Shown in pieces: positions 43,461 through 55,197 of a stretch of 64,000 nt of DNA (positions are counted from its first letter, which is position 1; each line of letters opens with the position of its first letter). The notes below the pieces were generated by a model that saw only the letters and a program-made list of their open reading frames with translations, did not search any database and was not told the DNA's origin. The DNA is taken from assembly GCA_016858145.1 (NCBI GenBank), contig JAEHOE010000131.1, forward strand, positions 296,428 through 360,427. Reading direction: 5' to 3'. The translations under genes were made by a program, and so were the position numbers. This stretch comes from Edaphochlamys debaryana. Its lineage: Eukaryota > Chlorophyta > Chlorophyceae > Chlamydomonadales.

Positions 43461-46400
43461 CCTCGCCCACCGCCTGCTCCACCCTGACCTAGTGGTGCCT
43501 GCCCTCCTTCGCCCCGCCTTTGCCGCCCTTGTCCTTGCCGCCGCCCCCGTGCCGCTTGCTTGGACGAGCCTCCCTGGGAGCCGCGGCCACCCCCGCGGCC
43601 GCTGCCGCCAAAGCACCCCACCGCCACGCCGCCGCCCTCCGCCCCGCTCGCGCCCTCGCCCTCGTCATCGCTGCCGCTGCTGCTCGAGGAGGAGGAGGAC
43701 GAAGGGGGCGGCAGGGGCGCGACCGCGCCCTTCTTGTGATGAGCGCCGAACCCTCCCTTCTTCCCGCTGCCGCCGTGGTCGTGATCGTGGTGGTGGTGGT
43801 GGTGGCGGTGCAGGTCGGACGCCGACGCTGCCCGGCCGCCGCCCACGAGCGGCGACTCCTTGCCGCCCCGCACGCCCCCACCTCCACCTCCCGCAACTTC
43901 CTTCCCCCCTGCCGCCTCCGCCCCCGCCCCACTTACCCCCGCCCCCGCCCCCGGCCCTGCCTCCCCTCCGGTGGCCCCGGTGACCGCAGCGCTTCGGTGG
44001 TGGTGCCGCCCGTTCGCCTCCCCCGCAGCCGAGGCCCCGTTAGGAGCCGCGCCGCAGCAGCCCCCGCCCCCGCCGCCGCCCCCGCCGCCTGCGATGCACT
44101 CGGCGCACACCCACAGCGGAGGCCGCCCCCCCTCCAGCTCCACCATGGAAAGGCCCCCCCACTGCGCGCTGCGGTCCGCCTCCGCCAGGAAGGCCCGCAG
44201 CTGGCGGAGAGCCACGCCCACCTGCGGGAGGGGCGGAGGGGGGTGTCAGGAAGGTAAAGCAAGGGGGCGTGTGTGTGTCTGGGGCACGTGTCACGGCGGT
44301 CCGCCTGGGTGAACAAGGCGGGCAGATGGAGGGGCCTGCCGGGAGTGGGGTGTTTGGCCATCCCAACCCCCACTCGCCTGCGTGCGGGGCTCGCCCTCCT
44401 TGGCCGCGGAGCCACCCCCAGCCGCCGCCCCGCCGGGGGAGGGGGCGCGCGGGCCCCCGGCACCCCCCGGCTCCCCCTGCGGCGGGGCCCGGGACACAGC
44501 ACGCGGCAGGTGTGCGTTGGGCAACGAAGATGCCGTACGCAAGCAGACGAAGCCCGGCGAGTCCCTGCAGGTGTGTGTGTGCAGGTGGGGCGTAGGCGGC
44601 GGTCGTACGGCGGCCAGTGTGTGCATGTGCCGTACCGTTGCGCGCAGGCGCGTGCATCTGCCGTACGCACCTTGATGCAGGCGAAGTCGTCCAGGGATCC
44701 GGTCTTGACGCGGCGAAGCGAGGCCAGCAGAGCCTGGGCGTCCGGACACGACAGGAGTGAAAAGGAGGGAATGGTGCCGGCTTCACTTCCGGGTTCCGGC
44801 CCAGAGGAGGAGTCCGCCCGAAGGCCTGGATGGAGGTCTGCAGCCAAGCCCCGCCCCACCTGCCCCCTCCCTCCCCACCAGGCACCCCGCCCCCACGGCC
44901 CCCGCCCCCCTACCACCCCCCTACCTCCCCGCCCTCCCGCCCCCATCCCATCCACCGCCCTCCCAGCCCCCTCCCCCCCCACCTGCGCCCCCTGCATCAG
45001 GTCCTCGGGGACCACGGGCAGCATGGGGAACACGAACCGCGCCACAGCCGCCGCCAGGTTGTACGACTGGAGCAGGGCGTACGACACCTGCCGTACATAC
45101 GTGCGTGCGGCGCACACAGGGGTGGTGAGATGGCTCGCTATGCCATAGCCATGAATGTTCTGAACCTTGCGCGCTGACTCTCGTCCCCCTCTGCCCCCCG
45201 CTCAGTCTCCCTTCCCCCCCTCCCCCTCCCCCTCCCCCCTCCCCCTCCCCCACTCCCTCCCCCCACACCTTCCCCCCCACCTGCAGCGCCGGCAGCAGCC
45301 GGGCGCAGAAGGACGAGGCATCCGGGCGGTCTACTGCGTACCCCTCCGCCACGGGCCGCATGTAGGCCTCGCACACCAGGCGCAGCCGGAAGCGGCGGGA
45401 GCCCAGGCGCCGCACGAGGGCGCCTGCCGCCTCCGCCCCCGCCCCACTTACCCCCGCCCCCCGCCCCCGGCCCTGCCTCCCCTCCGGTGGCCCCGGTGAC
45501 CGCAGCGCTTCGGTGGTGGTGCCGCCCGTTCGCCTCCCCCGCAGCCGAGGCCCCGTTAGGAGCCGCGCCGCAGCAGCCCCCGCCCCCGCCGCCGCCCCCG
45601 CCGCCTGCGATGCACTCGGCGCACACCCACAGCGGAGGCCGCCCCCCCTCCAGCTCCACCATGGAAAGGCCCCCCCACTGCGCGCTGCGGTCCGCCTCCG
45701 CCAGGAAGGCCCGCAGCTGGCGGAGAGCCACGCCCACCTGCGGGAGGGGCGGAGGGGGGTGTCAGGAAGGTAAAGCAAGGGGGCGTGTGTGTGTATGGGG
45801 CACGTGTCACGGCGGTCCGCCTGGGTGAACAAGGCGGGCAGATGGAGGGGCCTGCCGGGAGTGGGGTGTTTGGCCATCCCAACCCCCACTCGCCTGCGTG
45901 CGGGGCTCGCCCTCCTTGGCCGCGGAGCCACCCCCAGCCGCCGCCCCGCCGGGGGAGGGGGCGCGCGGGCCCCCGGCACCCCCCGGCTCCCCCTGCGGCG
46001 GGGCCCGGGACACAGCACGCGGCAGGTGTGCGTTGGGCAACGAAGATGCCGTACGCAAGCAGACGAAGCCCGGCGAGTCCCTGCAGGTGTGTGTGTGCAG
46101 GTGGGGCGTAGGCGGCGGTCGTACGGCGGCCAGTGTGTGCATGTGCCGTACCGTTGCGCGCAGGCGCGTGCATCTGCCGTACGCACCTTGATGCAGGCGA
46201 AGTCGTCCAGGGATCCGGTCTTGACGCGGCGAAGCGAGGCCAGCAGAGCCTGGGCGTCCGGACACGACAGGAGTGAAAAGGAGGGAATGGTGCCGGCTTC
46301 ACTTCCGGGTTCCGGCCCAGAGGAGGAGTCCGCCCGAAGGCCTGGATGGAGGTCTGCAGCCAAGCCCCGCCCCACCTGCCCCCTCCCTCCCCACCAGGCA

Positions 46401-49400
46401 CCCCGCCCCCACGGCCCCCGCCCCCCTACCACCCCCCTACCTCCCCGCCCTCCCGCCCCCATCCCATCCACCGCCCTCCCAGCCCCCTCCCCCCCCACCT
46501 GCGCCCCCTGCATCAGGTCCTCGGGGACCACGGGCAGCATGGGGAACACGAACCGCGCCACAGCCGCCGCCAGGTTGTACGACTGGAGCAGGGCGTACGA
46601 CACCTGCCGTACATACGTGCGTGCGGCGCACACAGGGGTGGTGAGATGGCTCGCTATGCCATAGCCATGAATGTTCTGAACCTTGCGCGCTGACTCTCGT
46701 CCCCCTCTGCCCCCCGCTCAGTCTCCCTTCCCCCCCTCCCCCTCCCCCTCCCCCCTCCCCCTCCCCCACTCCCTCCCCCCACACCTTCCCCCCCACCTGC
46801 AGCGCCGGCAGCAGCCGGGCGCAGAAGGACGAGGCATCCGGGCGGTCTACTGCGTACCCCTCCGCCACGGGCCGCATGTAGGCCTCGCACACCAGGCGCA
46901 GCCGGAAGCGGCGGGAGCCCAGGCGCCGCACGAGGGCGCCTGCCGCCTCCGCCCCCGCCCCACTTACCCCCGCCCCCGCCCCCGGCCCTGCCTCCCCTCC
47001 GGTGGCCCCGGTGACCGCAGCGCTTCGGTGGTGGTGCCGCCCGTTCGCCTCCCCCGCAGCCGAGGCCCCGTTAGGAGCCGCGCCGCAGCAGCCCCCGCCC
47101 CCGCCGCCGCCCCCGCCGCCTGCGATGCACTCGGCGCACACCCACAGCGGAGGCCGCCCCCCCTCCAGCTCCACCATGGAAAGGCCCCCCCACTGCGCGC
47201 TGCGGTCCGCCTCCGCCAGGAAGGCCCGCAGCTGGCGGAGAGCCACGCCCACCTGCGGGAGGGGCGGAGGGGGGTGTCAGGAAGGTAAAGCAAGGGGGCG
47301 TGTGTGTGTATGGGGCACGTGTCACGGCGGTCCGCCTGGGTGAACAAGGCGGGCAGATGGAGGGGCCTGCCGGGAGTGGGGTGTTTGGCCATCCCAACCC
47401 CCACTCGCCTGCGTGCGGGGCTCGCCCTCCTTGGCCGCGGAGCCACCCCCAGCCGCCGCCCCGCCGGGGGAGGGGGCGCGCGGGCCCCCGGCACCCCCCC
47501 GGCTCCCCCTGCGGCGGGGCCCGGGACACAGCACGCGGCAGGTGTGCGTTGGGCAACGAAGATGCCGTACGCAAGCAGACGAAGCCCGGCGAGTCCCTGC
47601 AGGTGTGTGTGTGCAGGTGGGGCGTAGGCGGCGGTCGTACGGCGGCCAGTGTGTGCATGTGCCGTACCGTTGCGCGCAGGCGCGTGCATCTGCCGTACGC
47701 ACCTTGATGCAGGCGAAGTCGTCCAGGGATCCGGTCTTGACGCGGCGAAGCGAGGCCAGCAGAGCCTGGGCGTCCGGACACGACAGGAGTGAAAAGGAGG
47801 GAATGGTGCCGGCTTCACTTCCGGGTTCCGGCCCAGAGGAGGAGTCCGCCCGAAGGCCTGGATGGAGGTCTGCAGCCAAGCCCCGCCCCACCTGCCCCCT
47901 CCCTCCCCACCAGGCACCCCGCCCCCACGGCCCCCGCCCCCCTACCACCCCCCTACCTCCCCGCCCTCCCGCCCCCATCCCATCCACCGCCCTCCCAGCC
48001 CCCCTCCCCCCCCACCTGCGCCCCCTGCATCAGGTCCTCGGGGACCACGGGCAGCATGGGGAACACGAACCGCGCCACAGCCGCCGCCAGGTTGTACGAC
48101 TGGAGCAGGGCGTACGACACCTGCCGTACATACGTGCGTGCGGCGCACACAGGGGTGGTGAGATGGCTCGCTATGCCATAGCCATGAATGTTCTGAACCT
48201 TGCGCGCTGACTCTCGTCCCCCTCTGCCCCCCGCTCAGTCTCCCTTCCCCCCCTCCCCCTCCCCCTCCCCCCTCCCCCTCCCCCACTCCCTCCCCCCACA
48301 CCTTCCCCCCCACCTGCAGCGCCGGCAGCAGCCGGGCGCAGAAGGACGAGGCATCCGGGCGGTCTACTGCGTACCCCTCCGCCACGGGCCGCATGTAGGC
48401 CTCGCACACCAGGCGCAGCCGGAAGCGGCGGGAGCCCAGGCGCCGCACGAGGGCGGCCAGGGTCTGCTCGCCCGTGAAGACCTGGGGGGAAGCAGGGGGG
48501 GAAAGGGGGGAGAGGAAGGGTTTGCTCTAGAGGTATCAACGCGTCCTCGTGAAGTCCCGGCACGCCCGCGTCCCTTATCCCCCTCCGTCTACTCCGTCCC
48601 TCCCCCCCCCTTCCCACCTCCTTGAGGTCCGTCAGCCACGACCCCAGCGCCGCTCGCCCCGGGCTGCCCCCCTCGGACAGCAGCGCAGCCTGGGGGTGGG
48701 GGTAGGGGGGGGGGGTAGGTGCAGGGGGTAGAATGTAGGCAACCCATGCAAACCCATTCAAGCAATCCCCTCCAACCCCCTGATCTCCAGCCCCCAACAA
48801 GCATCCTCCTCTGCCTCCCTTTCCCCGCCGGGCCTGCTCCCACCTGCCCTTACCCTCACCTCACTCTGGCCCTAACGGAGCGTGCGGGTTGGGTCAACAC
48901 ATGTAACATCTCACCCCATGCGTTCCCCCTGCCCCTCCCTGCCCTCCCCCCCCCCTCCCCCCCCTCCCCCCCCACCTCCCCCCCCACCTCCCCCCCCACC
49001 TCCCCCCCCACCTTGCAGTTGTCGAAGTCCACCAGGCAGTAGCGGCCTGGGGGGGGGGTAGAGGGCGGCGGAGGGGGTTCATCAGGTACAGAGACCCCCC
49101 CCCGCCGCATTCACCGTCGAAGAAGCGCACAAAGTTCTTTGCCTTGAGGTCGTGGTGCACCTTTTGGGGGGGGATAAAGGGGGACTCGGCCCCTGGCCCC
49201 CCGCACCCCTCCCGTGGCGGGGCGTCACTCCCAGCACGACACTCCAGCCCCCCTCCCCTTCCAGCTCCGCTGCACCGACGCACTCAGTGCAGACCCGTCC
49301 GAAGTCCCAAGTCCCCACAGGTCCCCCGAGCGGAGGCGGTCGGCTAGCTGGTCCGGCACCGCCCTCAGCAGCAGCCGTCCGCGGTCCTCGATGGGGGCGT

Positions 49401-49430
49401 TCTCAGCGAACCCGCGAGAAGAAGCGCGCT
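43448..49430 (-). CDS. Multi-exon kinase-like gene with tandemly triplicated middle exons
   Basis: Exons with GT-AG borders can be traced on the minus strand. 49160-49115 codes for VHHDLKAKNFVRFFDG and 49046-49012 for RYCLVDFDNCK; together they give H-x-DLKxxN and DFD motifs, an HRD/DFG-like catalytic loop of a protein kinase or APH-type fold with the DFG Gly replaced. Then come 48689-48618 (24 codons) and 48481-48314 (VFTGEQTLAALVRRLG...LLPALQ). The next exons (VSYALLQSYNLAAAVARFVF; DAQALLASLRRVKTGSLDDF; VGVALRQLRAFLAEADRSAQ) occur three times in a 1.5-kb tandem repeat. The last exon is Gly/His/Ser-rich low complexity and stops at 43448. An exon near 49430-49263 (PDQLADRLRSGDLWGLG) probably belongs upstream; the 5' end is not defined. 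Protein family beyond the kinase-like loop is not recognised. Confidence 0.5.
43908..48454. repeat. Tandem triplication, unit about 1,515 bp
   Basis: Three units begin near 43,911, 45,426 and 46,942, with spacing 1,515 and 1,516 bp, and are almost identical. The left border is inside the last exon and the right border inside the VFTGEQTLAALVRRLG exon of the kinase-like gene. At the 46,942 junction the two half-exons join in frame (GAGAEAAG-ALVRRLG); at 45,426 one extra C near 45,455 shifts the frame. The units contain long poly-C/poly-G tracts and a CT-rich run. Confidence 0.9.
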
Positions 49431-50949
49431 CCGCCTGGCCCATCCTCTCCTGCATCCGCTGGACGTTGCTGGTTGGCAATGGCGTTGGTCACAAGGTGGT
49501 GGTCATAAGGTGTGGTGGTGCATGGCGCGCGGCCGAGGGCCATTTCATCCGGCGCTGGTTCTTTGGGGCTGCCCCTCATTACTTGCTGCACTCTCATACG
49601 GTAGATCTGCAGCAGCCCCCCCTCACTCTGCAGCAGCTCACCCTTTGCTCTGCTGCGAAAGGTCTGAACAGCCTTGCCGGTATCAAGCGCCGCGCGGGCC
49701 CTCGCCGGGATGTCGGGCCCCCACGCCGCCGCCGCCCCCAACCCTGCTGCCAGCCAGCCGCAAGTCGCAGCTCCAGCGGAGGGCGGTGGCATGCACAGCC
49801 ATGGGACGGTAACGGGTGGAGGCGCAGCCGGCGGCGGTGCGGCGGCGCAGCAAGCGCTCCCCGCTGGCCAGCTGCAAGCCGCTGGTGGCGGCGCTCCTGC
49901 GGGAGACCGTCCGCCGCGGGCCAGCGGCACTGGGAGCGGCGGCGGCGATAACTCGGAGCAGGTACGTTCCGGGGTTGCAGGTTCCGTTCGCCGACCCGCG
50001 GGCCAGTGACAAGGAAGCACTTCGCACGACCTTAACCGCCTCCTTCCCACCCCCTTTCTTCGCGTGCTACTTCGTGCTGGACGTGCTGCTCCATGCTGGA
50101 CAGGGGAGCGCTGCGCCTGGGGTGAGCAGACTGGGCATGCTCGGTCCACTGCCTGCTAAAAGTCGTCGGAAACTTCGGGCGTTCCCCGTCGCCGCGCACC
50201 GACCCTGTTTCGCTCGTGCCACACAAGTCGACCAGCCCTATCGAATGAACCCGCCAGGCCTTGCACGCGTGGCCCCTAGCGCCCAAACGAGTTTGCCGTA
50301 CGTTTGCCCGAATACCCAGGGCGCGTATCTAGGGACGGCACGGCGTGCCGTCCGTACCAAAGGCATGATTACGCTCTACTAGAATGGGCTGGTCGCGCGA
50401 GATGGCGTGCTCAAGGTCTGGCCGGCCTTATCCTGCACTGCGCTCCTGCCCATGGCCAGCCCCCCACGGAGTATGTTCGCCCATAGGCCTGGGATCTAAC
50501 GACCTCGAGCCTGTGGCGGCGCGGGGCGCAGCTGAGCCGCGGGGGGGGCGCTGAAAGGTGGGGGAGCGGCCTGCCGCTGTGGTGCGGGGGGGCAGGTAGG
50601 GGTTTCGCCCTCCCCGTGGGAAGCCTTCTCCATGCCTGCCCCCATTGCTCACGCATCATATATGCTAGCTAATTATGGGGCAGGGGATGCGGGGGGTGAG
50701 TTTTTCGCGTGGGCGCAATGAAGGTCCGGCATGGGGGCGGCCGGCGGGTGGACCCTGGCTTGCGCGGCATGGCGCTGTCGCACTACCGGCCCGAGACGCG
50801 CGCTCTACGCAACCGCATACACAAGCTTACCTTGCTATACTGTGAAGCACCTGCGGTCGGCGCCCCGTCTCTTATTGCTTTTTGAGCAAGGAGCTCCGAC
50901 AGATGGCTCGGGCGCGAAGCCAAGTTTCCGACGACTTTTAGCACGTAGT
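49431..50949. other. Algal-type sequence between the kinase-like gene and the transposon array
   Basis: No gene could be defined. Open frames here are GC-driven and lack recognisable domains. The minus frame around 49,560-49,700 (ARAALDTGKAVQTFRSRAKG, then LLQSEGGLLQIYRMRVQQVM) looks protein-like and might be an upstream exon of the kinase-like gene. 50,030-50,949 shows nothing recognised. Confidence 0.35.
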
Positions 50950-51690
50950 GAGGCCGAGGCCCCCCGCGACGGTTTCCTCGCTAGAGCTCCGTCGAATCAC
51001 GCAGGCCTGGCTGGCCCACGACGAATTATGTTCATAAACTTGCTGGTGCACCTATAGTAGCGCGGCAGCGTGTGTCGGAGAGCTCTGGGCCGACGCGTCC
51101 GCGTTCGATTATAGCATGGCTTGCGTGGAGCGGCCCCAGGCGCTGCACTCGACTTGGGTACGCCCTCTATGAATGCTACAGGTGTGTAGGCTGTGGCCAT
51201 AGGCAAGGGCTTGGAGCGGCCTGCTAGCAACAGCACGAACGGAACTGCCCGGCACGCGGGGCCGCCCGGCACGCTTACCCCGCGATCCCTCCCCCGAGGT
51301 GCCACCGCACAGCACACAACACCAATAGGAGGGTTGCGCTCTACCCGCGCCACCATGTTGTATGACTCGAGCACAGCCTTACGCCTCAATACCCCTTCTT
51401 TCCCCCTTAACCGTACGCCGCTCGGCGCGTCACATGGTCATGCCGACATGTCGGCACCGGCGGACATGCCAACTCGGGCGCCCGCCCTCGTCCATCAAGC
51501 TAGCCCTCGACTCGCATGTCTATAGCATGCATACCATCATACCTCTGTAGCCCCTGCGTTGCGTCCCAAGCCTCCATGCTGCCCACAAGTCCAGACCCGC
51601 CTTGGCCTCCGCCCCTCCCACGGCGTCTCCCCCTCATTGCCTAAACCTGGCCTCGCCGCCCACGCCCCACCTCCCGCCCGCAGGCCCGCC

Positions 51691-54184
51691 TCAGCGCAGC
51701 TTCTTCGGCGGGTAATTGCCCCCCGCCTCGATGACGGCCGGTAGCACCTTCAGGAACAGCCGGTGGGTAGTGTTGCGGACCCACTCCTTCGTGATGACCC
51801 TGCCCTCGCCCTCGAACAGCCGCCGCAGCTCCGTGGTGTAGAGGGTCACGGTGTCGCCCGTTGCGGACTTGTGGTTGTTGACGAACTCCTGGAAGGCACG
51901 CATCAGCTCGGCGTGGCCCAGCTCGATGATGCTGTGCATGTCGGGGCTGTACTCGGGCAGGCCCGTGTGTGTCGACTCGTCCACGTTGTACCTGCTCCAC
52001 TCGCCCTCCCGCCACTTGCCGTGAATGTTGGTGTTGTCCCACGAGAAGATCGGCAGCTGCGGCTCCCCCAGCGCCTTCCACTTCCTAATCGCCGCCTTGA
52101 GCACCTGCTCCTCCCACTCCTGCTTGGTTGGCCCCCCAGCGACATCACCGGCCAGCGTCTGCGGGATGCAGGGCAGCGGAGGACACAACAAGCGTGGCTT
52201 TGACGAGGAGTGGGTGTACGAGGCGTTTGATACTGCTCGGAATGGCTGGAGGCTGCGTGCACGTGGGAGGCGGGACGAAACAAAGGCGCTGTGGACCAGC
52301 CCATGCGGTTGTTCTGTGTTTAAGAGTCCCCACGCTGTTGCAAAGCGGCTGCAGGACCTACAGGCGAGGAGCCCACTCCCTTTAACACGTTTCAGTGCCC
52401 ACTGCATTGCCCTGGGAGTTCGAGGGCGGCAAGCTGCTATGAGCGCGAGGCGTTTGAGCTCCTCAGCCCTATGGCTCGGTCTAGACCCGGCTGTGTGGTG
52501 GTTTGGGAGGCGAGCCTGGTCCCAAGGGCTTCGGCTTTTGACTTCTGGCTGTACGGGACCCGGGTGGTGGTGGAGGTTGATGGGGAGCACCACCTGGGTG
52601 AGGAGTGGAGCCGGAGCATTCAAGTAGAGAAGCAGCTCGGCCTGGACAGGAAAAAGAATAGGCTAGGAGCAGATGCTGGCTACCACGTGGTGAGGCTGTG
52701 TTGTGAGGCCCCAAGGCATGAGTGGGAGGCGGTGGTGCGGGCTGCTTTGAGTGCTGCTGACGCGGGTGGGCCTGGTAAGGTGCACTTCAGTGCTGGGTAC
52801 CCCAGATGGTACGTGGACCTGGTCCCTGAGCACCCAGGCCACCAGTAGCGCACCTTGTAGGTGGGGTGCTTGTAGCCGGTGCCCTTGGTGCCAGTCACCC
52901 AGACCATGAGGAAGGGGCCGTGCCAGTAGTTGATGACGCTGTAGTAGTGGATGCACCAGGGCTCCGTGCATCGTGAGTCGTGGATGACGCGTGAGGGTTG
53001 CCCCTTCAGGCCCCACCGCTGGCAGGGAGGGAGGGGAGGGGGAAGGATGTGGGGGCGGGAAGCGGCTTAGGTGGGGGGCCACACGGACCATGCATGAGGC
53101 TGGGGCAAAAAGTGCTTGTAGTGCCGTGAAGCATAAGTGCCCCTCGACTCCTCACCTTATAGCTGATGGGCGTGATCCAGACCTTCTTGGCATCCAGCCA
53201 CAGGATGCGCGACAGCCAGTCCCAGGGCCCGGTCTTCAGGTCCTTCAGGCTCTTGGGCAGCCTAAAGGGCTCGTTGGCCTTGAGGCCCATAGCCTTGCGG
53301 ATCCACTGCAGGGCACACTCCAGTCGCGCCTTCATGACCTCTGCTTTCAGCGGCTTCTTGAACTCCACCAGCAGGGACTTGCTCAGCTTGGGCTCGCACC
53401 GCTTCATGGCAGCCCACATCGTCCTCAGCTCCACCTGGGATGGATGAGGGGGGAATGGGGGCATCAGGGGAGGGCTGCGCTAGGGGCGTGGCCCTTGCCC
53501 TTGCTTACTGCCCTGCCCCGTGGGCAGTGCTCGCCTGTCTTGTCCTGCCCTGTCCCACCTTCTACCCTGCTTGCCTCACCTTGCACTCCTTGAGTAGCGC
53601 CTGGAACGCACGGACTTTGAGCATATCCGCCTGCGTGCGGGGCGCCGTGGCTAGGACCATCGCCAGGGCCAGCTGCGCCTTCACCTCGGGCACCTTGCAC
53701 GGGGTGCCAGACCGAGGCGCATCCTTCACCCCAGATGCCCCGCTGTTTGGCTCCAGCCGCTCAGCCCAGCGCCGGCAGAGCTCAGCTGGCTTCTGCGGCG
53801 GAGGGATGTCCGGATTCTGCGCCAGCCACTGCTGCAGCAGCCGTGCCGCCTCAGGGCCCCACTCCGAGTTGGGGCAGGTAGCTTTTGCGGTGTGGGCAGC
53901 TTGCACAGCTGCAAGGCGCAGCCGGTGGTTGCGGGCTGCCCTGGCTTGTTTGGCTGCAAACTGTCCCCGCAGCACCATTTTGTCCCGCTTGGGGCCGCGC
54001 CGCCTCTTCTTGAGAGGCGGCGCCGCACCTTCGCCATCCTCCTCCTCCCCGGACGCCTGCCCCTCATCATTCTCACTCTCTGCACCCTCCTCTCCACCGC
54101 CATCTCCGGCTTGCCCTACTGCTGGCTCTCCCCCGCTACCCTCCTCCTCGGCAGGGCTGTCCTGGCCCGTGCACGTTTCGCCAT
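51691..54184 (-). pseudogene. IS630/Tc1-like DDE transposase gene, copy 1 (four exons)
   Basis: Exons 54184-53580, 53434-53156, 53018-52854 and 52158-51691 have GT-AG borders, all phase 0, and join to about 505 codons. Exon 1 begins MAKRARGQDSPAEEEG in intact copies, has a nuclear-localisation-like KKRRRGPKR and a DAPRSGTPCKVPE segment like the RSGRP linker of Tc1 transposases. Exon 2 gives LWLDAKKVWITPISYK (first catalytic Asp). Exon 4 gives IFSWDNTNIHG (second Asp) and LPEYSPDMHSIIELGHAEL, the DDE_3-type LPxYSPDxNxIE signature, with 37 residues between the second Asp and the Glu. Copy 1 lacks one C in a CCCC run near 54,165, which shifts the frame just after the start codon; the rest is open. 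Functionality is therefore uncertain. Confidence 0.75.
52166..52848 (+). pseudogene. MBD-like / PD-(D/E)XK (DUF559-type) nuclease ORF nested in a transposase intron, copy 1
   Basis: The ORF lies antisense inside the 695-bp intron 52159-52853, with its ATG 7 bp and its stop 5 bp from the intron ends. The N-terminal part reads KRGFDEEWVYEAFDTARNGW then LWTSPCGCSVFKSPHAVAKR, which recalls a methyl-CpG-binding domain (GW..R...SPxGxxFxS...L). The C-terminal part, FDFWLYGTRVVVEVDGEHH followed by DRKKNRLGADAGYHVVRL, fits the DUF559/Vsr-like PD-(D/E)XK nuclease core (D, E-x-D-G-E-x-H, R...L...GY.V.R). Small indels around 52,430-52,450 break the frame between the two parts in this copy (C-terminal frame open from 52,471). 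The domain calls are by eye. Confidence 0.6.
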
Positions 54185-55197
54185 GCAGACCTGGCGGAAG
54201 GGAAGGGGGAAGGGGGAAGGGGGGGGAAGGGGGGGAGCAAGGAAGGGCGTAAAACACACACGAGTTGGTTGTGGTGGTTGTACGACTAGAGCATCTGTAG
54301 TTGAGGCTAATGTCGTTGCAGTTCTCGTTTGTGTCTGATGAGGATGTGAATGTGGGGGGATGGGGGGCGTGGGAGGGTGGGGGGAGAAAGTTTGACACGC
54401 CTGCCCCCAGCATGCACAGCATGGCACGCGTGGCAGGCAATCTCAGAGGCCGAGGCCCCCCGCGACGGTTTCCTCGCTAGAGCTCCGTCGAATCACGCAG
54501 GCCTGGCTGGCCCACGACGAATTATGTTCATAAACTTGCTGGTGCACCTATAGTAGCGCGGCAGCGTGTGTCGGAGAGCTCTGGGCCGACGCGTCCGCGT
54601 TCGATTATAGCATGGCTTGCGTGGAGCGGCCCCAGGCGCTGCACTCGACTTGGTACGCCCTCTATGAATGCTACAGGTGTGTAGGCTGTGGCCATAGGCA
54701 AGGGCTTGGAGCGGCCTGCTAGCAAACAGCACGAACGGAACTGCCCGGCACGCGGGGCCGCCCGGCACGCTTACCCCGCGATCCCTCCCCGAGGTGCCAC
54801 CAGCACAGCACACAACACCAATAGGAGGGTTGCGCTCTACCCCGCGCCACCATGTTGTAAGGACTCGAGCACAGCCTTACGCCTCAATACCCCTTCTTTC
54901 CCCCTTAACCGTAACGCCGCTCGGCGCGTCACATGGTCATGCCGACATGTCGGCAACCGGCGGACATGCCAACTCGGGCGCCCGCCCTCGTCCATCAGCT
55001 AGCCCTCGACTCGCAATGTCTATAGCATGCATACCATCATACCTCTGTAGCCCCTGCGTTGCGTCCCAAGCCTCCATGCTGGCCCACAAGTCCAGACCCG
55101 CCTTGGCCTCCGCCCCTCCCACGGCGTCTCCCCCTCATTGCCTAAACCTGGCCTCGCCCGCCCACCAGCCCCACCTCCTCCCGCCCGCAGGCCCGCC

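Noticed and set aside
43492..48900. Long plus-strand Pro/Arg-rich frames in the GC-rich block
   Set aside because: They are produced by poly-C tracts; the minus strand has consistent exon borders and conserved peptides.
50950..51690. Frames repeated in each array unit outside the transposase exons
   Set aside because: No domains, and composition like non-coding 3' flank; they repeat only because the unit repeats.
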